Positions 7,546 through 17,929 of a stretch of DNA of 64,000 bases are shown here, in pieces. A program made the translations under genes and the position numbers. The DNA is from Herbiconiux gentiana (GTDB lineage Bacteria > Actinomycetota > Actinomycetes > Actinomycetales > Microbacteriaceae), in contig NZ_JANTEZ010000007.1 in the NCBI RefSeq assembly GCF_024978135.1, positions 1 through 64,000 of the forward strand, written 5' to 3'. The stretch's first letter is position 1. Each line of letters begins with the position of its first letter. Under the pieces are notes generated by a model. The model was not told the DNA's origin. It worked only from the letters and a program-made list of their open reading frames with translations, and did not search any database.

Positions 7546-8961
7546 ATGAGCGTGCCCACGGTGAGCCTGGACAATTACTCGGACGTGCGACCCGAACTCG
7601 CCGACTGGATGCGTGAGCAGCGCTGGTACGCGTCGTCGGAGCAGAGCCCCGCGCTCACCCGCGTCGGCGTCTGGACCCTGGTCGACCACAAGCACCAGGT
7701 CGGCCTCGAGACGCATCTGCTCCTCGACGAGTCGGGGCCGGCTCCCGTGCTCTACCAGGTGCCGCTGTCGTTCCGGTCGGCGCCGCTGCTCGGTGGCGAG
7801 CGCGCTCTCGTGGAGCGCGTCGACGGGCCGAGCGGAGCGGTCTACGTCTACGACGCGCCGCACGATCCGGCCTTCACACGGGCACTGCTCGCGCTGATGA
7901 TCGACGACGAAGCCGTCGCGGGCGAATCGCCCGACGGCACCGAGGCGGCGGGGCATCACGCGCTCACGAGCCCCGAGATCCGCGTCACCGACTCGCGCGT
8001 GCTGCGCGGCGAGCAGTCGAACACCTCGATCATCTTCGATCTCGTGCACCTGAACGGCAAGCCGGCGCAGCCGGTGATCTGCAAGCTGTTCCGGGTGCTG
8101 AGCGACGGGCAGAATCCCGACGTGGTGGTGCAGTCGGCGCTGAGCGACGCCGGTTCGCGCCTCGTGCCGCGCGCCGTGGGGTCGGTCTCGGGGTCGTGGA
8201 ACGATCCCCGGGTCGACGGCGGGCGCGCATCCGGGCACCTGGCCTTCGCGCAGGAGTTCATCCCCGAGGTGGAGGACGCCTGGCGCGTGGCGCTGCGTTC
8301 GGCCGAGGCCGGGGAGTCGTTCGAGCAGCTCGCGCGGGCGCTCGGCGAGGCGACGGCGCAGGTGCACACCGAGCTGGCGCGCCTATTCCCGGTGCACGAA
8401 GCGTCGGCCTCGGACAGGGATGCGATCGTGGCGAGCTTCCGCGACCGGGCTGCGCAGGCACTCGCCGAGGTGCCGTCGCTGGCATCGCAAGCGAGCGCGG
8501 TCGACGCGGTGTTCGCCGCGGCGGCGGAGGCGTCGTGGCCGGCGTTCCAGCGCATCCACGGCGACTACCACCTCGGGCAGGTGCTCGCGGTGCCGGGGCG
8601 CGGGTGGGTGCTGCTCGACTTCGAGGGCGAGCCGCTCCGGCCGCTCGCCGAGCGGAGCGAGCCCGACGTGACCCTGCGCGACGTGGCCGGGATGCTGCGC
8701 TCGTTCGACTACGTGGCCGGCACCCTCGCCCAGTCGGATCACGCCGAGGCGGCGCGGGCCTGGGCGCACGAGGCGCGGGACGCGTTCATCGACGGCTACG
8801 TCTCGCGCTCGGGGCTCGACCTGCGGGCGCAGCGCGTGCTGCTCGACGCGTTCGAGCTCGACAAGGCGCTCTACGAGGTCAGCTACGAGGCGCGCAACCG
8901 CCCCGACTGGGTCTCGATCCCGGTCGACGCGATCGAACGGCTGGCCAACCGTCCTCGCTAG
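7546..8961 (+). CDS. mak: maltokinase (ATP-dependent maltose 1-phosphotransferase)
   Basis: A 471-residue member of the maltokinase/aminoglycoside-phosphotransferase-like group that makes maltose 1-phosphate, the substrate of GlgE in the TreS-Mak-GlgE route from trehalose to alpha-glucan. The N-terminal cap begins near LADWMREQRWYASS. The kinase core shows the catalytic loop QRIHGDYHLGQVL and the metal-binding LLDFEGEP, both between about residues 335 and 365. Later AGMLRSFDYV and ALYEVSYEARNRP fit the family. It is cytosolic. The usual partners treS, glgE and glgB are not in this window; the only related neighbour is pgm about 1 kb downstream. The stop overlaps the convergent pheA stop by 4 bases. 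Confidence 0.88.
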   Translation: MSVPTVSLDNYSDVRPELADWMREQRWYASSEQSPALTRVGVWTLVDHKHQVGLETHLLLDESGPAPVLYQVPLSFRSAPLLGGERALVERVDGPSGAVYVYDAPHDPAFTRALLALMIDDEAVAGESPDGTEAAGHHALTSPEIRVTDSRVLRGEQSNTSIIFDLVHLNGKPAQPVICKLFRVLSDGQNPDVVVQSALSDAGSRLVPRAVGSVSGSWNDPRVDGGRASGHLAFAQEFIPEVEDAWRVALRSAEAGESFEQLARALGEATAQVHTELARLFPVHEASASDRDAIVASFRDRAAQALAEVPSLASQASAVDAVFAAAAEASWPAFQRIHGDYHLGQVLAVPGRGWVLLDFEGEPLRPLAERSEPDVTLRDVAGMLRSFDYVAGTLAQSDHAEAARAWAHEARDAFIDGYVSRSGLDLRAQRVLLDAFELDKALYEVSYEARNRPDWVSIPVDAIERLANRPR

Positions 8962-9890
8962 GGGGTGGGGTCTCCTGCGATCAGGCCACTGAGCCAGTCG
9001 CGGGCCTCGCGGAAGACCTCGTCGCCGTAGCGGTCGACGTACTCGACCGGCGCCTGATCGGCCCGCGGGTACGAGCCCAGGAAGATCACACTGGGGCTGA
9101 ACCGGCGAACGCCCAGCAGCGCATCCGCCACCCGCTCGTCGGTGATGTGCCCGTCGGCGTCGATCACGAAGCGGTAGCGCCCGAGGGCGTCGCCGATCGG
9201 CCGCGACTGCAGCAGCGACAGGTTCACCCCGCGCGTCGAGAACTGCTCGAGCAGTTCGAGCAGGGCTCCGGAACGGTCATCCGGGAGCTCGGCGATGATG
9301 CTCGTCTTGTCGGCCCCGGTCGGCGCCGGGAGCGCCGTGCTGCGCGAGACGAGCACGAAGCGAGTGACCGCGTTGGCGTTGTCGGCGATGTTCTCGGCCA
9401 GCACCTCGAGCGCGTGGTGCTGCACGATCTGCGGCGGCGCCACGGCCGCGTCGGCGAGGTCGTTCTCGAACAGCGCGAGCGCCGAGGCCACGTTCGACGT
9501 CGACGGGATGTGGCCGTGCGTCGGCAGGTTCGCATCCAGCCAGCTGCGGGTCTGGGCGTAGGCGACCGGATGCGCGTTCACCACCCGCACGTCATCGAGC
9601 CGCGTGCCCGGCCGCGCCACGAGCACGAACTGCACCCGCACGAGGTACTCCCCCACGATGCGCAGGTTCGGGATGTTCGCCAGCGCGTCGAGCGTCGACG
9701 TGACCCCGCCCTCGATGGAGTTCTCGATGGCGATCATCGCGGCGACGCTGCGGCCCGAGACCACGTCGTCGAACGCCTCGCCGACGTTGTTGACCGAGCG
9801 CCACTCCTTGCCCTGCGCCTCGGGCACCTGCGCGAGGGCGGCCTCGGTGAAGGTTCCCGAGGGGCCGAGGTAGCTGTACGTCTCCGACAT
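8958..9890 (-). CDS. pheA: prephenate dehydratase
   Basis: A 310-residue monofunctional prephenate dehydratase converting prephenate to phenylpyruvate in phenylalanine synthesis. It opens with [15 protein letters not shown]. The catalytic domain carries [15 protein letters not shown] and the TRF motif in [14 protein letters not shown]-terminal ACT domain (about residues 195-275, with [19 protein letters not shown]) should mediate Phe feedback. The start ATG 9890 gives the conserved N-terminus. It is divergent from pgm (58-bp gap) and convergent with mak. Confidence 0.94.
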   Translation of the reverse strand: MSETYSYLGPSGTFTEAALAQVPEAQGKEWRSVNNVGEAFDDVVSGRSVAAMIAIENSIEGGVTSTLDALANIPNLRIVGEYLVRVQFVLVARPGTRLDDVRVVNAHPVAYAQTRSWLDANLPTHGHIPSTSNVASALALFENDLADAAVAPPQIVQHHALEVLAENIADNANAVTRFVLVSRSTALPAPTGADKTSIIAELPDDRSGALLELLEQFSTRGVNLSLLQSRPIGDALGRYRFVIDADGHITDERVADALLGVRRFSPSVIFLGSYPRADQAPVEYVDRYGDEVFREARDWLSGLIAGDPTP

Positions 9891-9948
9891 GCCCCGAGCC
9901 TATCGAGCGGCGATGGCACGGGCGGGCGACGGGTGCCAGACTTGGGGC

Positions 9949-11577
<1,629 letters not shown>

Positions 11578-11605
11578 CCCCGCGCCCCGCCCCCCTCCGC
11601 GGCAT

Positions 11606-11661
11606 CGAGCCGTCGCAAATCGCCCTCTCGGAGCCCTGAGAGGGCGTTTTTCGACGGCTCG
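11606..11661. terminator. Bidirectional terminator between pgm and the TetR gene
   Basis: A nested dyad: an inner 8-bp stem CGCCCTCT/AGAGGGCG (11621-11628 and 11639-11646) is followed by TTTTTC, and an outer 10-bp stem CGAGCCGTCG/CGACGGCTCG frames it (11606-11615 and 11652-11661). AAA opposite TTT makes the whole nearly continuous. It lies between two convergent genes and should end both transcripts. Confidence 0.8.
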
Positions 11662-11666
11662 GCGGG

Positions 11667-12272
11667 CTAGGGCAGGAGGGGGGCGACGAAGGCGCGGAGC
11701 GCCGTCGTCGTCTCCGCGGGGGTGAGGCCGCCGTCGGCGCGCAGGATGCGCCAGGTCGTCGCGTCGCAGACGGCGACGAGCTGGGCGAGGCGCAGGCGGC
11801 GGGTGGCGCCGTCGAGCTCCGGGTCGAGGTGCGGCTCGAAGGTTCGGCGGCACCAGTCCACGTGGTACGCCCGGCCGCGCGCGGCGAGGTCGTCGAGGCC
11901 GGGCACGAGCGGCGCCTCCGAGTAGGTCTTCAGGATGAGCGCCCCGTACACCTCGTAGTGCGCGACCAGCGCCTCCAGCGTCGCCTCGACGGAGGACTGC
12001 GCGGCGGCCTCGCGGGCCGCGGAGATGCGGCCGAGCTCGCGTTCCACCACCGTGGTCAGCAGCCCGGGCTTGCCCCCGAAGCGGCGGATGACCGTCTGCA
12101 CCGCCACCCCCGCGTCGGCGGCGACGTCGTCGAGGCGAATGCGCTCGTAGGGCGTGTCGGCGAAGCGCGCCATCATCGCGTCCATGATGCGCTCGCCCGT
12201 CGCCTCGGCCGACTCGGCGCGCACCGACATGCGGTACTCCCGAGGTCGCCCACCCGAGTCTCGCGCTTTCAT
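11667..12272 (-). CDS. TetR/AcrR family transcriptional regulator
   Basis: A 201-residue protein with a TetR-type helix-turn-helix at about residues 20-62 (IRLDDVAADAGVAVQTVIRRFG; FGGKPGLLTTVVEREL follows). The C-terminal ligand/dimer domain (65-195) is variable, so neither ligand nor target can be named. The start ATG 12272 gives a short basic N-terminal arm. It lies 53 bases downstream of the amidase-domain lipoprotein gene on the same strand and may be read with it; no divergent target gene is present. Confidence 0.88.
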   Translation of the reverse strand: MKARDSGGRPREYRMSVRAESAEATGERIMDAMMARFADTPYERIRLDDVAADAGVAVQTVIRRFGGKPGLLTTVVERELGRISAAREAAAQSSVEATLEALVAHYEVYGALILKTYSEAPLVPGLDDLAARGRAYHVDWCRRTFEPHLDPELDGATRRLRLAQLVAVCDATTWRILRADGGLTPAETTTALRAFVAPLLP

Positions 12273-12325
12273 GCGACCCAGGCTAACGCCTGCCCGGAGC
12301 GCCCCGGACCACGCCGGAGCGCGGC

Positions 12326-13267
12326 CTAGGCGATCGACCAGAAGTGCGCCGTGCCGCCCGGGTTCTCGACCGTGATGGCCGTGTCGAGGTCGCGGTACTG
12401 CGCGTCGACCGTGTGGCCGACGAGCTTGATCGCGATGGTGCCGTCGAGGTTCGGTGTGACCTTCGAGACGATCATCGTGTGGTCGACGCCGTTGTCGTTC
12501 TGCGGGTCCCAGTCGAACATCACGACGTCGCCGAGCTTCACCTGGTCGCGCTGGGTCAGCTCGAGGCGCGTGGTGTCGGGCCGGGAGGCGTAGTAGGCAT
12601 CCATCTCGTTGCCGCGGATCCAGCTGTAGCTGTAGTCGCCCGTCGTCGCGTACTCGCTGTACCAGTTCTCGTCCTGCACCCAGCCGCGGGCGAGCATCGC
12701 CTGGTTCACGAAGTTGCCGCAGTCGTTGTCGGGGAACTGCCCCCACTCGGCGAGGTTGTAGTCCTTCCAGTAGGTGAAGGCGTAGTTCAGCTGGCTGTCG
12801 ACCGGGGTCTGCACCTCGTAGCCGAAGCCGCCGTCGAGCACGACCTCCGATCCGTCCTCGAGCGCGACGGTCACGGGCACGGCGCCCACGGCGTAGTCGA
12901 CGGATGCGGGGGTCACCACGGTCAGGGTGCGGTCGTCGACGACGGTGAAGGCGGGCGCGGTCTCGGTGCCGAATCGCACCGAGGCGACAGGCGAGTCGCC
13001 CGCGAACCCCGATCCGGCCACCGTGACCTCGGCACCGCCGGTGAGGCTGCCGCTCGCGGGCGAGAGCGCCTCGAGGGCGACCCGGGCGTCGGCGGCGGCC
13101 GAGTCGGCGGAGGCCGCCGAGCCGGAGCCGTCGCCCGAACCGCCGGATGCGCATCCGGTCAGGGCGAGCGACGCGACCGCGAAGGCGGCCACGAGGAGGG
13201 TGAGCGGGCGGCGGCGGGACGGACGCGCGGAAGGACGTCGGGTACTGCTTCGGGGCATGAGGTCCAT
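12326..13267 (-). CDS. Lipoprotein with IPT/TIG domain and putative amidase domain
   Basis: A 313-residue exported lipoprotein. A basic N-terminus and hydrophobic stretch end in the lipobox LALTGC (Cys39), followed by a Gly/Ser/Ala linker. Residues about 66-150 look like an IPT/TIG Ig-like domain (SPASGSLTGGAEVTVAGSGF). Residues about 155-313 match the amidase_6-type domain, with the probable catalytic Cys in DNDCGNFVNQAM and His in GVDHTMIVSKV. Such proteins are thought to act on peptidoglycan or peptides outside the cell. Start ATG 13267, or ATG 13258 three codons later. The gene is divergent from the cebE-like gene. Confidence 0.82.
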   Translation of the reverse strand: MDLMPRSSTRRPSARPSRRRPLTLLVAAFAVASLALTGCASGGSGDGSGSAASADSAAADARVALEALSPASGSLTGGAEVTVAGSGFAGDSPVASVRFGTETAPAFTVVDDRTLTVVTPASVDYAVGAVPVTVALEDGSEVVLDGGFGYEVQTPVDSQLNYAFTYWKDYNLAEWGQFPDNDCGNFVNQAMLARGWVQDENWYSEYATTGDYSYSWIRGNEMDAYYASRPDTTRLELTQRDQVKLGDVVMFDWDPQNDNGVDHTMIVSKVTPNLDGTIAIKLVGHTVDAQYRDLDTAITVENPGGTAHFWSIA

Positions 13268-13370
13268 GGCATCACAGCTTCATTTGTGCCCCCTATGAGG
13301 GGGATGGGGTTGACACCGCCCCGCCCGGCCGTCAGCGAGCACTGAACGGCACGAATTTCCATCAACCTCC

Positions 13371-13399
13371 TTGACGTCGGATGGGCGGGCGCTTACGCT
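13371..13399 (+). promoter_or_regulatory. Promoter of the cellobiose-type ABC importer operon
   Basis: TTGACG at 13371-13376 and TACGCT at 13394-13399 are separated by 17 bases, a good sigma-A-type promoter. The expected transcription start (about 13406) lies just before the first operator palindrome. Confidence 0.65.
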
Positions 13400-13413
13400 C
13401 CTGGTAATCCCAA

Positions 13414-13425
13414 GAGAGCGCTCTC
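13414..13425. promoter_or_regulatory. CebR-like operator O1
   Basis: Perfect 12-bp palindrome GAGAGCGCTCTC just downstream of the predicted transcription start. Its core AGAGCGCTCT resembles the LacI-family CebR box (GAGCGCTC core) of Streptomyces. The same 12 bases occur at 51670-51681 before the beta-glucosidase gene. Confidence 0.78.
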
Positions 13426-13447
13426 ACAGCACGCACGGTCGCGTGAT

Positions 13448-13457
13448 AGAGCGCTCT
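13448..13457. promoter_or_regulatory. CebR-like operator O2
   Basis: A second palindrome, AGAGCGCTCT, is centred 33 bp from O1, about three helical turns, so a LacI-family dimer pair could bind both on one DNA face. It ends 25 bases before the cebE-like start. Confidence 0.72.
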
Positions 13458-13482
13458 CATAGACACGCACAAAGGAGTGACC

Positions 13483-14811
13483 GTGAGTCTTTCACGACGC
13501 ACAAAAGCCGTAGCCGCCGTCGCGGGCGCGGCCGCCATCGCCCTTCTCGCCACCGGATGCTCGGCCGGCGACTCGTCCTCGTCGGGAGGCTCCGGCGACA
13601 AGGTCGAGCTGACCGTCACGACGTTCGGCACGATGGGCTACGACGACCTCTACGCCCAGTACGAGGCCGACCACCCGAACATCACGATCAAGCCGACCAA
13701 CATCGACACCGGCGACAACGCCAAGACCGACTGGCAGACCAAGGCGGCCGCCGGCGCCGGGCTGCCCGACGTGCAGGCCGTCGAGGAGGGCTGGCTGAGC
13801 GCCGTCATGCAGGTCTCCGATCAGTTCACCGACCTCAAGGACTACGGCGCCGACGAGATCAAGGACCGCTGGGTCGACTGGAAGCTCGCCCAGGCCACCG
13901 ACAAGGACGGCCGCATCATCGGCTACGGCTCGGACATCGGCCCCGAGGGCCTGTGCTACAACCGCACCGCGTTCGAGGCGGCCGGCCTGCCGACCGACCG
14001 CGAGGAGGTCGCGACGCTCTTCGGCGGCGACGACGCCACGTGGGACAAGTACTTCGAGGTGGGCCAGCAGTACAAGGCGGCCACCGGCAAGGCGTTCTAC
14101 GACCAGTCCGGCTTTCTCTGGAACGCCATGGTGAACCAGCAGCCCGAGGGCTACTACACGAAGGACGGCGAGCTGAACGTCGAGGGCAACAAGGACCTCG
14201 AGAAGCTCTGGACGACCCTCTCCTCCGCCACCGAGTCGGGCCTGTCGGCCAACCAGACGGCCTGGGACTGGGGCAAGGGCAAGGCCTTCACCGACCAGAC
14301 CTTCGCCACCTTCGTCTGCCCGGGCTGGATGCTCGGGGTGGTGAAGGGCCAGGTCACCGCCGCGGGCGGCGACGCCTCCACCGGCTGGGACTTCGCGAAC
14401 GTCTTCCCCGGCGGCGCGGCCAACTGGGGCGGCAGCTTCCTGACCGTTCCCACCCAGTCCAAGCACCCGAAGGAGGCCGCCGAGCTGGCCGCCTACCTCA
14501 CCGACGCGAAGTCGCAGGCCACGGCCTTCGGTGTCGCCGGCACCTTCCCCAGCGTGACGGCCGCCCAGACCGACCCCGCCGTGACGGGCACGAACGAGCT
14601 GTCGACGTTCTTCAACGACGCCCCCATCGGTGAGATCCTCGCCCAGCGCGCCGACGGTGTCGTGGCCCAGTACAAGGGCCCGGACGACTCGGTCATCCAG
14701 TCGCAGGTGTTCGGCCCCGCGATCCAGCAGATCGACTCGGGCAAGGCCGACGGCGCCGCCGCCTGGGACAACGCGCTCGAGCTACTGAACCAGCTCGTCG
14801 TCAACAAGTAG
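13483..14811 (+). CDS. ABC sugar transporter, lipoprotein substrate-binding protein (CebE-like)
   Basis: A 442-residue extracellular solute-binding lipoprotein of the family 1 sugar-binding type. The signal peptide ends in lipobox LLATGC (Cys26), followed by a Ser/Gly linker. The mature part begins VELTVTTFGTMGYDDL; FAT/W-rich ligand-binding segments follow. GTG 13483 is chosen because AAAGGAG (13471-13477) is then 5 bases upstream; the alternative GTG at 13477 overlaps that site. It is the first gene of a unit with two permeases and a LacI regulator. Operators match the CebR type, so cellobiose/cello-oligosaccharides are the likely ligand. No ATPase gene is in the unit; a shared MsiK-like ATPase elsewhere is expected. 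Confidence 0.88.
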   Translation: MSLSRRTKAVAAVAGAAAIALLATGCSAGDSSSSGGSGDKVELTVTTFGTMGYDDLYAQYEADHPNITIKPTNIDTGDNAKTDWQTKAAAGAGLPDVQAVEEGWLSAVMQVSDQFTDLKDYGADEIKDRWVDWKLAQATDKDGRIIGYGSDIGPEGLCYNRTAFEAAGLPTDREEVATLFGGDDATWDKYFEVGQQYKAATGKAFYDQSGFLWNAMVNQQPEGYYTKDGELNVEGNKDLEKLWTTLSSATESGLSANQTAWDWGKGKAFTDQTFATFVCPGWMLGVVKGQVTAAGGDASTGWDFANVFPGGAANWGGSFLTVPTQSKHPKEAAELAAYLTDAKSQATAFGVAGTFPSVTAAQTDPAVTGTNELSTFFNDAPIGEILAQRADGVVAQYKGPDDSVIQSQVFGPAIQQIDSGKADGAAAWDNALELLNQLVVNK

Positions 14812-14818
14812 TCACCCG

Positions 14819-14846
14819 GGGGTGGGCGGCCTGGGCCGCCCACCCC
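14819..14846 (+). terminator. Intercistronic hairpin after the cebE-like gene
   Basis: A perfect 12-bp stem GGGGTGGGCGGC/GCCGCCCACCCC with loop CTGG is followed by TTCTTCT. It sits 7 bases after the binding-protein stop and 38 bases before the permease start. It probably stabilises or partly terminates the message so that binding protein exceeds permease, as is common for such operons. Confidence 0.7.
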
Positions 14847-14883
14847 TTCTTCTCGACCCCGCCGCAGCCACCAGGAAGCCGCC

Positions 14884-15909
14884 ATGACCGCCACCCTCAC
14901 GCCGCCGACGTCATCGGACACGACGCCGCACGAGCCCTATCGCCCGAAGCAGCGCACCCCCTTCGCGTACTGGCGCAGCCGCTTCGACGTGAAGGCCTCC
15001 CCCTACCTCTACATCGCCCCGTTCTTCGTGCTCTTCGGCCTGGTCGGGCTGTTCCCGCTCGTCTACACCTTCGTCGTGTCGCTGAACGAGTGGAACCTGC
15101 TCTCCGGCCCCGCCGGCTTCGTGGGCCTCGACAACTACGTCGCCGAACTCACCGACCCCTTCTTCTGGAACTCGCTGTTCAACACCGTCAGCATCTTCCT
15201 TCTCTCGGCCATCCCGCAGCTGGTCGGCGCCGTGCTGATCGCCGCCGTGCTCGACCAGAACATCCGCGCCAAGACCTTCTGGCGGATGAGCGTGCTGATC
15301 CCCTACGTCGTCACCCCCGTCGCGGTGACGCTCATCTTCTCGAGCGCCTTCGACGAGAAGTACGGCCTGATCAACAACGTGCTGCAGACCCTCTCGATCG
15401 ACCCGGTGATGTGGAAGACCGAGACGCTGCCCTCCCACCTCGCGATCGCGAGCATGGTGAACTGGCGGTGGACGGGCTACAACGCCCTGATCCTGCTCGC
15501 CGCGATGCAGGCGGTGCCGCGAGACATCTACGAGTCGGCGGCGCTCGACGGTGCCGGCCCGGTGCGTCGCTTCTTCTCGATGACCCTGCCGAGCATCCGC
15601 CCCACCATGATCTTCGTGGTCATCACGGCCACGGTCGGCGGCCTGCAGATCTTCACCGAGCCCAAGCTCTTCAACCCCACCACCGCCACCCCGGGCGGCC
15701 CGCAGCGGCAGTACCAGACGACGGTGCTCTACCTCTGGGACCTCGCCTTCAACCGGCAGAACTTCGGCAAGGCCTCCGCGGTCGCCTGGCTGCTGTTCCT
15801 CATCATCGTGCTCTTCGGCGTGCTGAACTTCCTGATCTCCCGGCGCATCGCCTCGGTGGAGTCGCGGTTCATCGCGAAGAAGGCCATCAAGAAGGGAAAG
15901 CGCTCGTGA
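14884..15909 (+). CDS. ABC sugar transporter permease (CebF/MalF-like)
   Basis: A 341-residue inner-membrane permease with six predicted helices, the first at about residues 42-65 (YLYIAPFFVLFGLVGLFPLV). The cytoplasmic EAA loop that docks the ATPase reads ESAALDGAGPVRRFFSMTLP. The N-terminal 40 residues are hydrophilic. It pairs with the next permease, whose GTG start overlaps this stop (GTGA at 15906-15909). It is likely regulated through the operators upstream of the first gene. Confidence 0.92.
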   Translation: MTATLTPPTSSDTTPHEPYRPKQRTPFAYWRSRFDVKASPYLYIAPFFVLFGLVGLFPLVYTFVVSLNEWNLLSGPAGFVGLDNYVAELTDPFFWNSLFNTVSIFLLSAIPQLVGAVLIAAVLDQNIRAKTFWRMSVLIPYVVTPVAVTLIFSSAFDEKYGLINNVLQTLSIDPVMWKTETLPSHLAIASMVNWRWTGYNALILLAAMQAVPRDIYESAALDGAGPVRRFFSMTLPSIRPTMIFVVITATVGGLQIFTEPKLFNPTTATPGGPQRQYQTTVLYLWDLAFNRQNFGKASAVAWLLFLIIVLFGVLNFLISRRIASVESRFIAKKAIKKGKRS

Positions 15910-16778
15910 CCACGACCACCGCACCGGCCCCCGCCGTCACCCGGCGACGCAAGCCGCTCGGCATCGACAAGCGGCCCGGGTTCCTGACCTACGGCCTGCT
16001 GATCGTGTTCTTCGTCGCCGGCACCTATCCCCTCTACTGGTCGTTCATCGCCGGCACCAGCCCGAGCTCGGTGCTCACCGAGACCTGGCCGCCGCTCCTG
16101 CCCGGCGGGCAGTTCTGGCAGAACGTCGGCGAGGTGATGAACACGGTGCCGTTCTGGACCTCGCTGCTGAACAGCATCATCGTCTCGAGCGTGATCACCG
16201 TCTCGGTCGTGCTGTTCTCGACGCTCGCCGGCTACTCCTTCGCGAAGCTCAAGTTCCGCGGCCGCGAGGGCCTGCTGGTCTTCGTCATCGCCACCCTCGC
16301 GGTGCCCACCCAGCTCGGCATCATCCCGCTGTTCATGGTGATGAAGCAGTTCGGCTGGACCGGCACCCTCGGCGCCGTGATCGTGCCCACCCTGGTCACC
16401 GCGTTCGGCGTGTTCTTCATGCGGCAGTACCTCGTCGACGTCATCCCTGACGAGCTGATCGAGGCCGCCCGGGTCGACGGCGCCAGCATGCTGAGCACGT
16501 TCTGGCACGTCGGGATCCCGGCCGCCCGCCCGGCGATGGCCATCCTGGGACTGTTCACCTTCATGACCGCGTGGACCGACTACCTCTGGCCGCTGCTCGT
16601 GGTGCCGCAGAACCCGACGCTGCAGGTCGCACTGAGCCAGCTGCAGTCGGCCAAGTACGTCGACTACTCGATCGTGCTGACCGGTGCGGTGCTCGCCACC
16701 CTGCCGCTGCTGCTGCTGTTCGTGCTGGCGGGCAAGCAGCTCGTCTCGGGCATCATGGCGGGCGCGGTCAAGGGTTGA
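15906..16778 (+). CDS. ABC sugar transporter permease (CebG/MalG-like)
   Basis: A 290-residue permease with six predicted helices. The EAA loop reads EAARVDGASMLSTFWHVGIP. It begins at GTG 15906, overlapping the previous stop by 4 bases, so the two permeases should be made in equal amounts and form the heterodimeric channel. It ends 41 bases before the lacI-type gene. Confidence 0.92.
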   Translation: MTTTTAPAPAVTRRRKPLGIDKRPGFLTYGLLIVFFVAGTYPLYWSFIAGTSPSSVLTETWPPLLPGGQFWQNVGEVMNTVPFWTSLLNSIIVSSVITVSVVLFSTLAGYSFAKLKFRGREGLLVFVIATLAVPTQLGIIPLFMVMKQFGWTGTLGAVIVPTLVTAFGVFFMRQYLVDVIPDELIEAARVDGASMLSTFWHVGIPAARPAMAILGLFTFMTAWTDYLWPLLVVPQNPTLQVALSQLQSAKYVDYSIVLTGAVLATLPLLLLFVLAGKQLVSGIMAGAVKG

Positions 16779-16819
16779 CGCGCGACCTACACTGGAACCG
16801 TCAGACCTGAGGAGGCCCC

Positions 16820-17869
16820 GTGAGCGAGATGTCGTCGGGGCGTGGGCGGGACGCGCATCCGGCCCCCACGCTCGAGATGGTGGCGGCCGCCGCCGGGGTG
16901 TCGCGGGCGACCGTGTCGCGGGTGGTCAACGCCGCTCCCAACGTGTCGGATGCGATCGCCGAGGCCGTGAACGAGGCCATCCTGAAGCTCAACTACGTTC
17001 CGAACCGCGCGGCGCGGTCGCTCGTCAGCCGACGCACCCAGGTGATCGCGCTGGTGGTGCCGGAGACGACGGCCAAGCTGTTCAGCGACCCGTTCTTCGC
17101 GACCGTGGTGCAGGGTGTGGCGCTGTACCTCTCCGACACCGACTTCACGCTGAACATGCTGATCGCCTCGGAGATGCGCTCGGATAAGACGCGGCGCTAC
17201 CTGCTCGGCGGCAACGCCGACGGGGCGCTCGTGGTCTCGCACCACGAGGGTGATCACTCCTACGACCGGCTCGACCTGTCGCTGCCGATCGTCTACGGCG
17301 GCCGGCCGCTGCTCGAGAGCGAGAGCGAGAGCTACTTCGTCGACGTCGACAACGTGGCGGGCGCGGCCGAGGCGACGGAGCACCTCATCGCGACCGGCCG
17401 CCGTTCGATCGCGACGATCGCCGGCCCGCAGGACATGCCTCCCGGCTTCGACCGCCTGCGCGGCTGGCGGCGCGCGATGGACTCGGCGGGGCTCCCGGCC
17501 GCGCTGGTGGAGTACGGCGACTTCACGCCCGATTCCGGCGCCGAGGCGATGCGCCGGCTGCTCGACCGCGGCGAGCCGATCGACGGGCTGTTCGCGGCGA
17601 ACGACCAGATGGCGGCGGGGGCCTACTCGGTCATCCTCGAGCGGGGGCTGCGCATCCCGCACGACATCGCGGTCGCGGGCTTCGACAACAACTACTTCGG
17701 CTCGACCGCGGTGCCGGCGCTGACCACGATCGACCAGCCGTCGCTCGAGCTCGGGCGCACGATGGCCGAGGTGCTGGTGCGGCGCATCGAGGGCAAGCCG
17801 GTCGACCGGGTCACGATGATGCCGACGTCGCTGGTCGTGCGCGCGTCGACGGCCCCGCGCGACGCCTAG
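16820..17869 (+). CDS. LacI-family regulator (CebR-like)
   Basis: A 349-residue LacI/GalR protein. The helix-turn-helix lies at about residues 15-40 (TLEMVAAAAGVSRATVSRVV), then hinge helix VPNRAARSLVSRRT. A periplasmic-binding-protein-like effector domain follows from VIALVVPET, including AVAGFDNNYFGSTAVPALTT near the C-terminus. The start is GTG 16820 with GAGGAGG 5 bases upstream. TACACT (16788-16793) may give it its own promoter. It probably represses the importer and the distant beta-glucosidase through GAGAGCGCTCTC sites, released by cellobiose; that is inference from site type and gene content. Confidence 0.88.
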   Translation: MSEMSSGRGRDAHPAPTLEMVAAAAGVSRATVSRVVNAAPNVSDAIAEAVNEAILKLNYVPNRAARSLVSRRTQVIALVVPETTAKLFSDPFFATVVQGVALYLSDTDFTLNMLIASEMRSDKTRRYLLGGNADGALVVSHHEGDHSYDRLDLSLPIVYGGRPLLESESESYFVDVDNVAGAAEATEHLIATGRRSIATIAGPQDMPPGFDRLRGWRRAMDSAGLPAALVEYGDFTPDSGAEAMRRLLDRGEPIDGLFAANDQMAAGAYSVILERGLRIPHDIAVAGFDNNYFGSTAVPALTTIDQPSLELGRTMAEVLVRRIEGKPVDRVTMMPTSLVVRASTAPRDA

Positions 17870-17929
17870 GCGACCGCCCGCGCGGGCAGCGCGGGGGCGG
17901 GCCGCTCGGGGGCGGTTCGCTCGAATCGC

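Noticed and set aside
13268-13370. Riboswitch upstream of the amidase-domain lipoprotein
   Set aside because: Only a short CCCCT-ATG-AGGGG hairpin is visible; no known c-di-AMP or other riboswitch core could be recognised in about 100 bases.
16775-16793. TTGACG followed by TACACT before the lacI-type gene as a full promoter
   Set aside because: Spacing is only 7 bases, so TTGACG cannot be the -35 for this -10; only the -10 was kept as a weak candidate.
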